9,411 nucleotides of DNA, taken from contig JAGLQD010000143.1 of NCBI GenBank assembly GCA_023136985.1, positions 1-9,411 on the forward strand, read 5' to 3'. Within the stretch, counting starts at the first letter, position 1; each line of letters starts with the position of its first letter. Position numbers and translations under genes: made by a program. Source of the DNA: Candidatus Sabulitectum sp. GTDB lineage: Bacteria; Fermentibacterota; Fermentibacteria; Fermentibacterales; JCC-6. The notes below the pieces were generated by a model, which saw only the letters and a list, made by a program, of their open reading frames with translations, searched no databases and was not told the DNA's origin. This document shows, piece by piece, positions 1 to 6,554 of this stretch.

Positions 1-17
1 GGTACCTTTCTCAGCAT
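1..17 (-). CDS. Possible start of next downstream gene (partial)
   Basis: On the minus strand, 30 bases after the serA stop, an ATG (positions 17-15) follows an AAAGG sequence with 7 bases between. Only five full codons (M-L-R-K-V) fit before the window ends. The spacing and Shine-Dalgarno-like sequence suggest another gene of the same operon, but the product cannot be named from so few residues. Confidence 0.3.
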
Positions 18-47
18 GTTTCTACCTTTCGGTTTGAGATTAAATTC

Positions 48-965
48 CTATTTAAAAAAATCAATTATTATGCTTGCAACCTCTGAACCGACTCTTCCAG
101 AAGCACCCTTGCTGCCTGCACCGATGTGCGGGGTAGCAACAGTTTTGGGATGAGCGATCAGCGGGCAATTCTTCGAGGTGGAAGGTTCTTTTTCGTAAAC
201 ATCGGTACCGACTGCAAAAACCTTTCCGGAATCAAGTGCTGTGGCAAGCGCGGCTTCGTTAATTGTGCCGCCACGGGCGCAGTTAACGATTATCACATTG
301 TCTTTCATCATATCGAACTGAGGCTTATCAAGAATGTAGTGAGTTGCGTCATTGTGAGGGATGTGCAGACTGATCACTGTGGACTCTTTGCAGAGGGTTT
401 CAAGATTAACCTTTTTTACTCCATCAACCATTGCGTCCTCGATGAACGGATCGTAGAAGACAACATCCATATCGAAGGCTTTAGCACGCTTTGCAACTTC
501 TTTTGCAATGCGTCCGAAACCGATAAGACCAAGTGTTCCGTGCCAGAGCTCAAGACCCTTGCCGTACTGCTTCTTGTTCCATTCACCCTGCTTCATTGTT
601 CTGTCTGCAACTGGTATGTAACGGCAGCATGCCAGCATATGCCCAATGGCAAGCTCAGCTACAGCTACAGAACTGGCACTGGGTGTGTTTCTTACAGAGA
701 TTCCAAGAGCTTCAGCTTCTTTTACATCGATGTTGTCAAGGCCAACTCCCCCGCGAACTATGAGCTTCAGAGTATTCCTGCAGTGTTCAAGAACAGGTAC
801 TCTGACCTTTGTCGCACTTCTGACAATCATAGCGTCATAAGCAGGTACAGTTTCAAGAAGACCATCCTGATCCATACCTGTCTTTACCGTTACATCGTGT
901 CCTGCATTCCTGAGCATATCAAGTGCAGAATCGGCAACTGCATCACAAACAAGAATCTTTGCCAC
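48..965 (-). CDS. serA: D-3-phosphoglycerate dehydrogenase, short form without ACT domain
   Basis: Oxidises 3-phosphoglycerate to 3-phosphohydroxypyruvate with NAD, the first step of serine synthesis in the cytoplasm. The 305-residue protein has the D-2-hydroxyacid dehydrogenase layout: a split substrate-binding domain (about 1-95 and 285-305) around a Rossmann NAD domain. Visible signatures are RGGVGLDNID at 71-80, the glycine motif GLIGFGRIA at 146-154 with Asp172 as the likely NAD-ribose acidic residue, NCARGG at 228-233 (catalytic Arg231), Glu260 in DVYEKEP and the catalytic His280 in TPHIG. It stops right after the substrate domain, so the ACT or ASB regulatory domains of longer SerA proteins are absent and serine feedback by an ACT domain is not expected. 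The start is GTG at 965-963, with GGAGG six bases upstream. It lies 93 bases after the transketolase C-subunit gene. Other 2-hydroxyacid dehydrogenases of the family share this fold, but PGDH is the best fit. Confidence 0.88.
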   Translation of the reverse strand: MAKILVCDAVADSALDMLRNAGHDVTVKTGMDQDGLLETVPAYDAMIVRSATKVRVPVLEHCRNTLKLIVRGGVGLDNIDVKEAEALGISVRNTPSASSVAVAELAIGHMLACCRYIPVADRTMKQGEWNKKQYGKGLELWHGTLGLIGFGRIAKEVAKRAKAFDMDVVFYDPFIEDAMVDGVKKVNLETLCKESTVISLHIPHNDATHYILDKPQFDMMKDNVIIVNCARGGTINEAALATALDSGKVFAVGTDVYEKEPSTSKNCPLIAHPKTVATPHIGAGSKGASGRVGSEVASIIIDFFK

Positions 966-970
966 TTTAA

Positions 971-985
971 TCCTCCGCTTTGCGG
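971..985 (-). promoter_or_regulatory. serA Shine-Dalgarno with a small overlapping hairpin
   Basis: On the minus strand GGAGG (positions 976-972) lies six bases before the GTG start of serA and supports that start. It partly overlaps the 3' arm of a small CCGC-AAA-GCGG hairpin (985-975). Four base pairs are too few to claim regulation. The rest of the 93-base gap (986-1058) shows no convincing promoter or terminator. Confidence 0.45.
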
Positions 986-1058
986 TTAAATTGTTTATTG
1001 CTAAGAAGGTAACCCCAACTAAGAAAGCTATTGCACAGACGGTCTGAAGTCAATGGAT

Positions 1059-1988
1059 TTATCTGATTTTTACTGCTTTTTCCACCTTTCCAACAATGGC
1101 TTCAGCGGTGAGTCCGCAGTGTTTCATTACCTGATCCGGGGTACCACTGCAGCCGAATCTGTCGTTGATCCCCACTGGAATTATTCTTCCCGGGCAGTTC
1201 TCAGACATGTATTCAGAAACCGCACCGAAGAGCCCGCCTGCAATTTGATGATCTTCTGCTGTTACTATGAGTTCGGTTACATCTGACAAATATTGCAGCA
1301 GTTGAATATCAAGAGGTTTGATGCTAACCATATCAACAACAGAAACCTCTATGCCTTTTTTTGAAAGCATGCCTGCAGCATCAAGCGCAATTGAAACCAT
1401 GGCACCCACTGCTACGATTGAAGCATTTTTGCCATCCCGGAGCAAACGCCCTCTGCCGGGAACAACAGATTCTTCCCTGTTGTACAGCTCTGCTACCTGG
1501 TTTCGTCCATATCTGATATACACAGGTCCGTCAATATCAAGGGAAGCCAGAACAGCCTGTCTGGTCTGATTTGCGTCAGCAGGAACCAGCACCGTCATGT
1601 TTGGCAGTACACGGGTAATGGCTATGTCTTCAAGTGCCTGATGGGTAGCCCCGTCAGGGCCAACGCTTGTTCCTCCGTGAGCACCGCCAATTCTAACATT
1701 CAGGTTCATGTTGCATATGGAGGTTCTGATCTGGTCCCAGGCTCTTCCTGCAGCAAAAACTGCATATGTGCTGTAAAAGGGAATGAACCCTGCAAGAGCA
1801 AGACCGGCCGAGTACTCCGCCATGTTCTGCTCTGCTATGCCCAGGTTGAAGAACCTGTCAGGAAAGCGGTCTTTAAAGGCTATGGTGCCGGTGGAACGGC
1901 TTACATCACCATCCACAACAACGACTCTGGTGTCTCTTTCCCCTGCCTCAAGAAGACCTTCAATGTAACCTTCCCGGGTGGCTTTCAT
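1059..1988 (-). CDS. tkt: Transketolase, C-terminal subunit
   Basis: Second half of a two-polypeptide, thiamine-diphosphate-dependent transketolase that moves two-carbon ketol units between sugar phosphates in the non-oxidative pentose phosphate pathway. The 309 residues carry the pyrimidine-binding domain (about 1-165) with the catalytic glutamate in GIAEQNMAEY (Glu53), the aromatic segment FYSTYAVFAAGR at 71-82, and GPDGATHQALED at 110-121. A C-terminal transketolase domain (about 180-305) follows, with the typical SGTPDQVMKHCGLT at 281-294. The family length for the separate subunit is about 300-320 residues, so it is complete. Its ATG overlaps the TGA of the N-subunit gene as ATGA, the classic arrangement for translational coupling and equal amounts of the two chains. 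The same fold occurs in DXP synthase and E1 dehydrogenase beta subunits, but the partner gene and the motifs favour transketolase. Confidence 0.93.
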   Translation of the reverse strand: MKATREGYIEGLLEAGERDTRVVVVDGDVSRSTGTIAFKDRFPDRFFNLGIAEQNMAEYSAGLALAGFIPFYSTYAVFAAGRAWDQIRTSICNMNLNVRIGGAHGGTSVGPDGATHQALEDIAITRVLPNMTVLVPADANQTRQAVLASLDIDGPVYIRYGRNQVAELYNREESVVPGRGRLLRDGKNASIVAVGAMVSIALDAAGMLSKKGIEVSVVDMVSIKPLDIQLLQYLSDVTELIVTAEDHQIAGGLFGAVSEYMSENCPGRIIPVGINDRFGCSGTPDQVMKHCGLTAEAIVGKVEKAVKIR

Positions 1989-2767
1989 TTCAGTTCCCCC
2001 AGAGCTTTTTTCAGCTGCTCTTTATCAGGAACTCTGCCGTGCCACTGCGCCTGATCCTCCATGAAGGAAATGCCTTTGCCTTTCACTGTTTCTGCAATGA
2101 TCACAAGGGGTTTGTTTGCTTTGGTTGAGAAAGCTCTTTCTATATCCGCCGGGTCATGACCATCACACTCTGCCACTGCCCATCCGAATGCTCTCCATTT
2201 GTAGGCAAGTGGTTCAACAGGCATGATCTTGTTTACAGCATCATCAAGTTGAACATGATTCCTGTCTACTACGACAATGATGTTTTTCTGTTTCAGGGCA
2301 GGAATAGACATAGCAGATTCCCATATGCTTCCCTCCTGAAGTTCTCCATCACCGAGAATGCAGAAAACTCTGGCTGGGCTTTTCTTCATTGCAAGCCCAA
2401 GGGCAAGCCCTGCCGCAATGCCCAGACCCTGGCCGAGACTGCCTGTTGAGCAGTCAAGGCCGGGAAGACTCTGCATGTGAGGATGGCCTTCCAGCCCGGA
2501 ACCCAACTTTCGAAGAGAATCAAGTTTATCAACCGAGAAATATCCCCGCCTTGCAAGAACAGAATACAATGCAGGGGCTCCGTGGCCCTTGGACAGAACA
2601 AGCCTGTCGCGGTCCTCCCAATCAGGATTTTCAGGATCAATCTTCATTTCTTTCCAGTACAGATAGATAAGGATCTCCACCAGGGAAAGACTTCCACCTG
2701 GATGACCACTGCCGGCAGTGTGTATCATCCGCAGAATATCCTCTCTGACAACCTTTGAAGAGATCAT
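1985..2767 (-). CDS. tkt: Transketolase, N-terminal subunit
   Basis: First half of the split transketolase, carrying the domain that binds the diphosphate end of thiamine diphosphate. In 260 residues it shows the conserved histidines His22 (GHPGG), His62 (SKGHG), His96 (GHPH) and His243 (WHG). It also has STGSLGQGL at 107-115 and the cofactor/metal motif beginning GDGELQEG at 139-146 and closing at Asn170 (VDRN). Bacteria such as E. coli make one chain of about 660 residues; here the chain breaks exactly between the two ThDP domains, as in many archaea, Firmicutes and Thermotogae. The ATG overlaps the transaldolase stop as TAATG (one shared base) and the end overlaps the C-subunit start by four bases, so the three genes are translationally linked. 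No frameshift is needed to explain the split: both halves have their own starts and full domains. Confidence 0.93.
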   Translation of the reverse strand: MISSKVVREDILRMIHTAGSGHPGGSLSLVEILIYLYWKEMKIDPENPDWEDRDRLVLSKGHGAPALYSVLARRGYFSVDKLDSLRKLGSGLEGHPHMQSLPGLDCSTGSLGQGLGIAAGLALGLAMKKSPARVFCILGDGELQEGSIWESAMSIPALKQKNIIVVVDRNHVQLDDAVNKIMPVEPLAYKWRAFGWAVAECDGHDPADIERAFSTKANKPLVIIAETVKGKGISFMEDQAQWHGRVPDKEQLKKALGELK

Positions 2768-3411
2768 TACTTCTGTGCTGCTTCCCAGTCCTTCTTGAAG
2801 GATTCAAGCCCTTTGTCAGTAAGAGGGTGCAAAATTGACTTTTTGATCACGGAATAGGGAACAGTTGCAACATGAGCACCTGCAAGAGCTGCCTCGGTAA
2901 GATGATTGGGTGTTCTTATGGAAGCAGCGATTATCCTGGTTCTGAATCCGTGAATCTCAAACATCTCTGCCAGGTCTTCAACAACCTGCATTCCGTTGCT
3001 GCCTGCGTCATCAAGCCGCCCTACAAAAGGGCTTACAAATGTGGCACCGGCACTTGCAGCAAGAAAGCCCTGACCTGCACTGAACACAAGTGTTACATTG
3101 CAGGGAATTCCTTCGCCCTCCAGAACTGCACAGGCTCCTATACCTTCAGGAGTACAGGGCAGTTTTATGATAACATTCTCGTGCCAGGTCTTTTTCTCTC
3201 TACCCTCTTTAATCATGCCCTCCATGTCCTCACTGAGAACTTCAGCACTCACCGGTCCATCAACTATTCCACATATCTCTTTTATAACCTCAAGAAAATC
3301 TCTGCCTTCACGAGCAATGAGGGTGGGATTGGTTGTTACTCCTGAGAGAACACCCCACCTGGCAATTTCCCTGATCTCGTCAACATTAGCGGTATCAATG
3401 TACAGTTCCAT
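2767..3411 (-). CDS. tal: Transaldolase, small single-domain (TalC/FSA-type) family
   Basis: Transfers a dihydroxyacetone unit from sedoheptulose-7-phosphate to glyceraldehyde-3-phosphate through a lysine Schiff base. From the chosen start the protein has 214 residues, the normal length of this TIM-barrel subfamily (the classical TalB is about 317). Motifs in this numbering are MELYIDTANVDEI at 1-13, SGVTTNPTL at 23-31, the Schiff-base Lys83 in IIKLPCTPEG, NVTLVFS at 105-111 and VSPFVGRLDD at 126-135. Phe129 corresponds to the position that is tyrosine in E. coli fructose-6-phosphate aldolase and phenylalanine in TalB, so transaldolase activity is more likely. I chose the ATG at 3411-3409 over an in-frame ATG seven codons earlier. 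It begins the canonical N-terminus, has GGAG seven bases upstream, and avoids overlap with pcrA. It sits between pcrA (13-base gap) and the transketolase N subunit (TAATG overlap), which supports a pentose-phosphate role. Confidence 0.92.
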   Translation of the reverse strand: MELYIDTANVDEIREIARWGVLSGVTTNPTLIAREGRDFLEVIKEICGIVDGPVSAEVLSEDMEGMIKEGREKKTWHENVIIKLPCTPEGIGACAVLEGEGIPCNVTLVFSAGQGFLAASAGATFVSPFVGRLDDAGSNGMQVVEDLAEMFEIHGFRTRIIAASIRTPNHLTEAALAGAHVATVPYSVIKKSILHPLTDKGLESFKKDWEAAQK

Positions 3412-3424
3412 AAAAAATCTCCAT

Positions 3425-5599
3425 TCAGTCAAGGTCTGATCTTTGAGCTTTTTCTTTCAAAACAGGTATTGGAACATAACCTGTTAACAATGTTTTGGGT
3501 TCATCAAAACCAAAGTTGATCTTCAGTTCCCACTCGGCACCTCTGCGTTTGGCGGATACCACAACGCCTTTGCCGTACCTGGGGTGCTTAACAAGGTTAC
3601 CCCGGCTGTAGGTGGAAGCTGACTGCCCTGCTGGAGCAGCTGGGGTTGAAGAAGTAGTTTGCGGTGCTGGGCTCTGTACAGGAACATCGACAGGCTGATG
3701 ATGGGCAATTTCAGAGAGGAATCTGCTTGGGCCCATGGGAAAACTTCCAGGCCTTGGCCTTTTTGTACACCATGTGAGGAACAGCCTTTTCCTTGCCCGG
3801 GTCATTCCTACATAAAGCAGTCTTCTTTCTTCTTCCAGATCTTTGGATGAGTACTCCTGCGGTCGTATGTAAGGAAGCAGCCCCTCTTCCAGCCCGGAGA
3901 CAAAAACGCAGTCGAACTCAAGGCCCTTTGCACTGTGAAGAGTCATCAATACCAGTTTCTCATCACCTGAATAAGAGTCTGAGCTTGAAAGAAGACTCTG
4001 CTCCGCGAGAAAACCCGGCAGCCCACCTTCAGGGCTTCTGCCGTCATACTCCGCCGCATAGCTTCTTAACTCCCTGATGTTCTCAAGTCTTGTTTCATCC
4101 GCAACCTCACCGGTTCCATACAGGTCAAGAATCCCGGTGAAATCCAGCACCCGGTCAACTATGTCGCTGGCAGTGTCTCCTGCATTAACTCCATCCATGC
4201 AAGAACGAAGATTCCTTCCAAGGGTTTCTAGAATGGGCAGTGCCCTTTTGGCAATGCCTGAAATGGAGTTACTCTTTTCAAGAGTTGTTACCACATCAGT
4301 TCCGTTCTGAGCTGCCCACATAAAGAAGTTAGATTGCCCTTTGGCTCCCACACCACGGGTGGGTTTGTTCAGTACCCGCCTGAAACTGCCTTCATCCATG
4401 GGGTTGATAATTATCCTTAAATATGAAACAATGTCTTTTATCTCTGCTCTCTCGAAGAACCGCACGGTACCAACAACCTCGTAGGGGATTCGCATTCTTC
4501 TGCACATTGTTTCAAGAGGACGGGACTGGGCGTTTGTTCTGAACAAAACAGCGATCTCATTCCATGGCACATCGTCGCTGTTAAGATCCCTGGCGGCTGA
4601 CAATATAAAATGGGCCTCATCATCAGGAGTCAGGGTTTGCTGAACCTGTACTTTTTCTCCTGCACCCAGAACCGGACGAAGAGTTTTGCCGTGTCTGCCT
4701 CTGTTGTGTTTCACCAGAGACGAGGCTGCCTGAAGAATGTTTCCTGTAGAGCGGTAGTTGGTTTCCAGCCTTACGGTTTTCACATCAGGATACTTCTGAG
4801 GGAACTCTAGAATGTTCTCTACCCTTGCCCCGCGCCATCCGTAAATAGATTGGTCATCGTCACCTACAACGGTTACGATTGTATCCTCACCGGTAAATTC
4901 CTTCAGGATCTCATTCTGAACCTTGTTGGTATCCTGATACTCATCCACAAGAATTCTAGTGAACATATTTTCGTAGTGCTTCTTTGTGTCAGCATTTTGA
5001 CGCAAAGCCTGTAGAACTTGTGTCAGCAAATCGTCAAAATCAAAAGCACCGCACTTCTGAAGTTCTTTATCGTAATCACGATAAACAATTGCAAGAGCTT
5101 CCTGATATGGAGTTGAAGCACTGGAAAGAGCGTCTTCCACTGTGATAAGATCATTTTTAGAGCTTGATACATACCCTTTTGCCGCACCTGGAGTTACTTT
5201 CATTGGAAGAATCGAAGTTTTAAGAATTCTTCTAATAAGGGTTTTCTGATCATCTCCATCGTAAATAGAAAAGTTTTCCGGAAAACCAAGTGACCGGGCT
5301 TCCCGGCGAAGTATCCAGGCACAGATGCTGTGGAAAGTACCCATACGAAGCCTGATAGTACTGTCGTTCAGCTGATTGTAAATACGCTCACGCATCTCCC
5401 CGGCAGCTTTATTGGTAAATGTCATAGCCAGGATCTGCCATGGCTTAGCGATGCCGGTGTCAATAATCCGGGCAATCTTTGCTGTTAGCACCCTGGTTTT
5501 TCCACTGCCAGCTCCTGCAAGAACAAGTAGATGTCCACTATTATACTGTACTGCTTCTAGTTGGCTTTCATTCAATGTAATATCATTTTTTTGTGGCAC
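3425..5599 (-). CDS. pcrA: UvrD/PcrA-type superfamily 1A DNA helicase
   Basis: ATP-driven 3'-5' DNA helicase that acts in nucleotide-excision repair, mismatch repair and clearing of replication-transcription conflicts. The 724 residues carry all SF1A motifs in order: the Q-motif region LNESQLEAV at 9-17, Walker A GAGSGKT at 29-35, motif Ia MTFTNKAAGEMR at 59-70, Walker B VDEYQDTN at 218-225, GDDDQSIYGWRGA at 246-258, ETNYRS at 279-284, LHSAKGLEFDCVF at 554-566 and YVGMTRARKRL at 596-606. A Pro/Ala/Ser/Thr-rich linker (about 637-663) leads to a C-terminal tudor-like module at about 664-715 that begins GNLVKHPRYGKG, the RNA-polymerase-binding domain of PcrA/UvrD. The start is GTG at 5599-5597 with only a weak purine-rich Shine-Dalgarno region; no better in-frame start is visible upstream. 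It is the first gene of the block running through transaldolase to transketolase, an uncommon partnership. Rep is the main alternative, but the C-terminal module favours PcrA/UvrD. Confidence 0.95.
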   Translation of the reverse strand: MPQKNDITLNESQLEAVQYNSGHLLVLAGAGSGKTRVLTAKIARIIDTGIAKPWQILAMTFTNKAAGEMRERIYNQLNDSTIRLRMGTFHSICAWILRREARSLGFPENFSIYDGDDQKTLIRRILKTSILPMKVTPGAAKGYVSSSKNDLITVEDALSSASTPYQEALAIVYRDYDKELQKCGAFDFDDLLTQVLQALRQNADTKKHYENMFTRILVDEYQDTNKVQNEILKEFTGEDTIVTVVGDDDQSIYGWRGARVENILEFPQKYPDVKTVRLETNYRSTGNILQAASSLVKHNRGRHGKTLRPVLGAGEKVQVQQTLTPDDEAHFILSAARDLNSDDVPWNEIAVLFRTNAQSRPLETMCRRMRIPYEVVGTVRFFERAEIKDIVSYLRIIINPMDEGSFRRVLNKPTRGVGAKGQSNFFMWAAQNGTDVVTTLEKSNSISGIAKRALPILETLGRNLRSCMDGVNAGDTASDIVDRVLDFTGILDLYGTGEVADETRLENIRELRSYAAEYDGRSPEGGLPGFLAEQSLLSSSDSYSGDEKLVLMTLHSAKGLEFDCVFVSGLEEGLLPYIRPQEYSSKDLEEERRLLYVGMTRARKRLFLTWCTKRPRPGSFPMGPSRFLSEIAHHQPVDVPVQSPAPQTTSSTPAAPAGQSASTYSRGNLVKHPRYGKGVVVSAKRRGAEWELKINFGFDEPKTLLTGYVPIPVLKEKAQRSDLD

Positions 5600-5601
5600 G
5601 G

Positions 5602-5631
5602 TTATTGCTTTCTCTATTCGTGTTCTATAAT
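5602..5631 (+). promoter_or_regulatory. Plus-strand sigma70-type promoter for the 29-residue ORF
   Basis: A perfect consensus -10 hexamer TATAAT stands at 5626-5631. Upstream, TTATTG (5602-5607, 18-base spacer) or TTGCTT (5605-5610, 15-base spacer) could be a weak -35. A start of transcription near 5638 would leave a leader of about 15 bases ahead of the ATG at 5653. The -10 is convincing; the -35 is not. Confidence 0.5.
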
Positions 5632-5651
5632 TTATGAAAGTGAGGATACAA
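5624..5651 (-). promoter_or_regulatory. Weak candidate promoter for the pcrA operon
   Basis: On the minus strand TTGTAT (5651-5646), a 16-base spacer and TATAGA (5629-5624) form a poor but correctly spaced promoter. It would start transcription near 5617, about 18 bases before the GTG of pcrA. Its -10 overlaps the plus-strand TATAAT, so the two would compete for polymerase. Each hexamer matches the consensus at only three or four positions, so this is a suggestion. Confidence 0.25.
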
Positions 5652-5652
5652 G

Positions 5653-5742
5653 ATGTACAAACCCGGGTTCAAAAGCTGGCTGATGTTGACGATGGCGATC
5701 GCAGCACTGCCTGTTTTTATCCTTATAGCATGGCCTGTCTGA
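5653..5742 (+). CDS. Small hydrophobic single-helix membrane protein (29 residues)
   Basis: This ORF is transcribed against all other genes of the window. It starts at ATG 5653, runs 29 codons and stops at TGA 5740-5742. GAGG (5642-5645) lies seven bases before the ATG, within AAGTGAGGA. The protein opens with MYKPGFKSW (lysines 3 and 7), then continues as an almost uncharged stretch, residues 9-29, rich in Leu, Ile, Val, Ala and Met, with prolines at 20 and 28, ending AWPV. That is long enough for one membrane helix, and the positive-inside rule would put the N-terminus in the cytoplasm. I recognise no family: it does not resemble KdpF, CydX or a TisB-type toxin at the residue level. A consensus TATAAT lies just upstream and a hairpin plus T-run downstream, so the whole unit looks complete. 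A 29-codon ORF can arise by chance, hence the moderate confidence; the function is unknown. Confidence 0.5.
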   Translation: MYKPGFKSWLMLTMAIAALPVFILIAWPV

Positions 5743-5802
5743 ACCCCCTCCCAGATCAGTCCAGCTGGATAAGCGCTTTACCCAACTAATCCGGGTTCCA
5801 TT

Positions 5803-5843
5803 GTGGACAATTGGTCGACCCCTCCGATTGTCCACTTCCTTTT
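5803..5843 (+). terminator. Hairpin and T-rich tail, plus-strand terminator
   Basis: Arms GTGGACAATTGG (5803-5814) and CCGATTGTCCAC (5824-5835) form a 12-bp stem with a nine-base loop, followed by TTCCTTTT (5836-5843). In plus-strand RNA every position pairs, one as a U-G wobble. In minus-strand RNA the same position is a C-A mismatch, and no T-run follows. The structure therefore fits a terminator for the small plus-strand gene that ends 60 bases earlier, rather than one for deoC. The T-run is interrupted by two C's, so efficiency may be modest. Confidence 0.55.
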
Positions 5844-5848
5844 GATCA

Positions 5849-6496
5849 CTAAGATTTTTTATTGCCATTTACTATAGCTATTCCGCTGCTGGTTCCAATT
5901 CTTGAAGCACCTGCTTCCACCATATCAAGTGCAGTAGCATAATCGCGTACTCCACCGGAAGCTTTAACTCCCATAAAAGAGCCTACGGTTTCCCGCATGA
6001 GTCTGATATCTGAAAGCGTAGCACCACCCTTTGCAAAACCAGTGCTGGTTTTTACAAAAGCTGCTCCTGCCTCCATCGATAGCTTGCAGGCAGTTACCTT
6101 TTCTTCATCGGTAAGAAGACAGGTCTCCAGAATTACCTTTACCGTAACTCCGGGAACTGCGGTTACAACCTCATTGATCACCCTTAGAACCTCGTCGTGA
6201 TCTCCCTGCTTCAAAAGACCAACAGGAAGAACCATATCAATCTCTCCAGCCCCGCTGGAGACCGCCCATTCCGCCTCTCTTGCAACAAGTGGCGTTGCGC
6301 CCAGGGGAAAGCCCACAACAGAACAAACAAGTGGGGTCTTACCTGCAAGAAGCTCTGCAGCAAATGGAACCCATATGGGGTTTACACATACCGAAAAGAA
6401 ATTGTACTCTGCAGCCTCAGCACAGAGTCTCTCAACCATGGATACTGTGGCATCAGGCTTAAGCAGCGTATGATCAATAAGAGAGGCTAAATTCAT
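5849..6496 (-). CDS. deoC: Deoxyribose-phosphate aldolase
   Basis: Cleaves 2-deoxy-D-ribose-5-phosphate to acetaldehyde and glyceraldehyde-3-phosphate, the last step of deoxynucleoside breakdown. The 215-residue TIM barrel is the normal length of the bacterial short form. Signatures are IDHTLLKPDAT at 7-17, CVNPIWVP at 37-44, GFPLGA at 62-67, GEIDMVLPVG at 84-93 with the proton-relay Asp87, the Schiff-base Lys149 in FVKTSTGF, the second lysine Lys178 in GVKASGGVRD, and the phosphate-binding tail SRIGTSSG at 198-205. The ATG at 6496-6494 has AGGG seven bases upstream. It stands 60 bases after the TPR lipoprotein gene. No deoxynucleoside phosphorylase (deoA/deoD) or phosphopentomutase (deoB) gene is next to it, but its product feeds the same triose-phosphate pool as the neighbouring transaldolase and transketolase. 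No terminator for this strand is visible after its stop. Confidence 0.95.
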   Translation of the reverse strand: MNLASLIDHTLLKPDATVSMVERLCAEAAEYNFFSVCVNPIWVPFAAELLAGKTPLVCSVVGFPLGATPLVAREAEWAVSSGAGEIDMVLPVGLLKQGDHDEVLRVINEVVTAVPGVTVKVILETCLLTDEEKVTACKLSMEAGAAFVKTSTGFAKGGATLSDIRLMRETVGSFMGVKASGGVRDYATALDMVEAGASRIGTSSGIAIVNGNKKS

Positions 6497-6503
6497 CCTA
6501 GTA

Positions 6504-6554
6504 CCCTGTCGGATAAAAAGTGTCGATGTAATGCTCAGCTATTGCTTGACAGGG
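6504..6554 (-). repeat. Inverted repeat in the deoC leader overlapping its Shine-Dalgarno
   Basis: CCCTGTC and GACAGGG are perfect seven-base complementary arms at 6504-6510 and 6548-6554, with 37 bases between them. They occupy almost the whole gap between the TPR lipoprotein gene and deoC. On the minus strand the second arm ends in AGGG, which is also the likely Shine-Dalgarno of deoC, so pairing would cover it. It could equally be an operator or chance. No convincing deoC promoter is visible in the gap. Confidence 0.35.

Noticed and set aside
1..6. GGTACC (KpnI site) at the very start of the window, possibly a cloning boundary
   Set aside because: The sequence continues naturally from the serA downstream region into a plausible gene start, and no vector sequence is seen.
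126..989. A 287-codon plus-strand open frame opposite serA
   Set aside because: It lies wholly antisense to a gene with every PGDH motif. Its translation is rich in Cys, His, Ser and Asn with no recognisable domain, and no Shine-Dalgarno stands before it.
1036..1046. Palindrome CAGAC-G-GTCTG between transketolase and serA as an operator
   Set aside because: Eleven bases with no second copy and no clear promoter nearby; it is likely to occur by chance and has too short a loop to be an RNA hairpin.
1985..1988. Split transketolase read as a frameshifted single gene
   Set aside because: Both halves have proper starts and complete domains, the break is at the known subunit boundary, and the ATGA overlap is typical of coupled genes.
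3412..3432. Earlier in-frame ATG for transaldolase (seven extra residues)
   Set aside because: It would overlap the pcrA end. The extra residues MTEWRFF are not part of the family's usual N-terminus, and the GGAG inside them is well spaced for the later ATG.
5661..5798. Repeated CCGGGTTC (5663-5670 and 5791-5798) and palindromes TCCAGCTGGA and AAGCGCTT around the small ORF
   Set aside because: Short, imperfectly arranged and not part of a larger symmetry. They do not build a tRNA-like or riboswitch-like fold that I can recognise.
5632..5868. A 78-codon minus-strand open frame between deoC and pcrA
   Set aside because: It starts inside the deoC end without a Shine-Dalgarno and runs through the hairpin and the antisense of the small plus-strand ORF. 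Its Arg/Asp/Ser/Gly-rich translation shows no fold signature.
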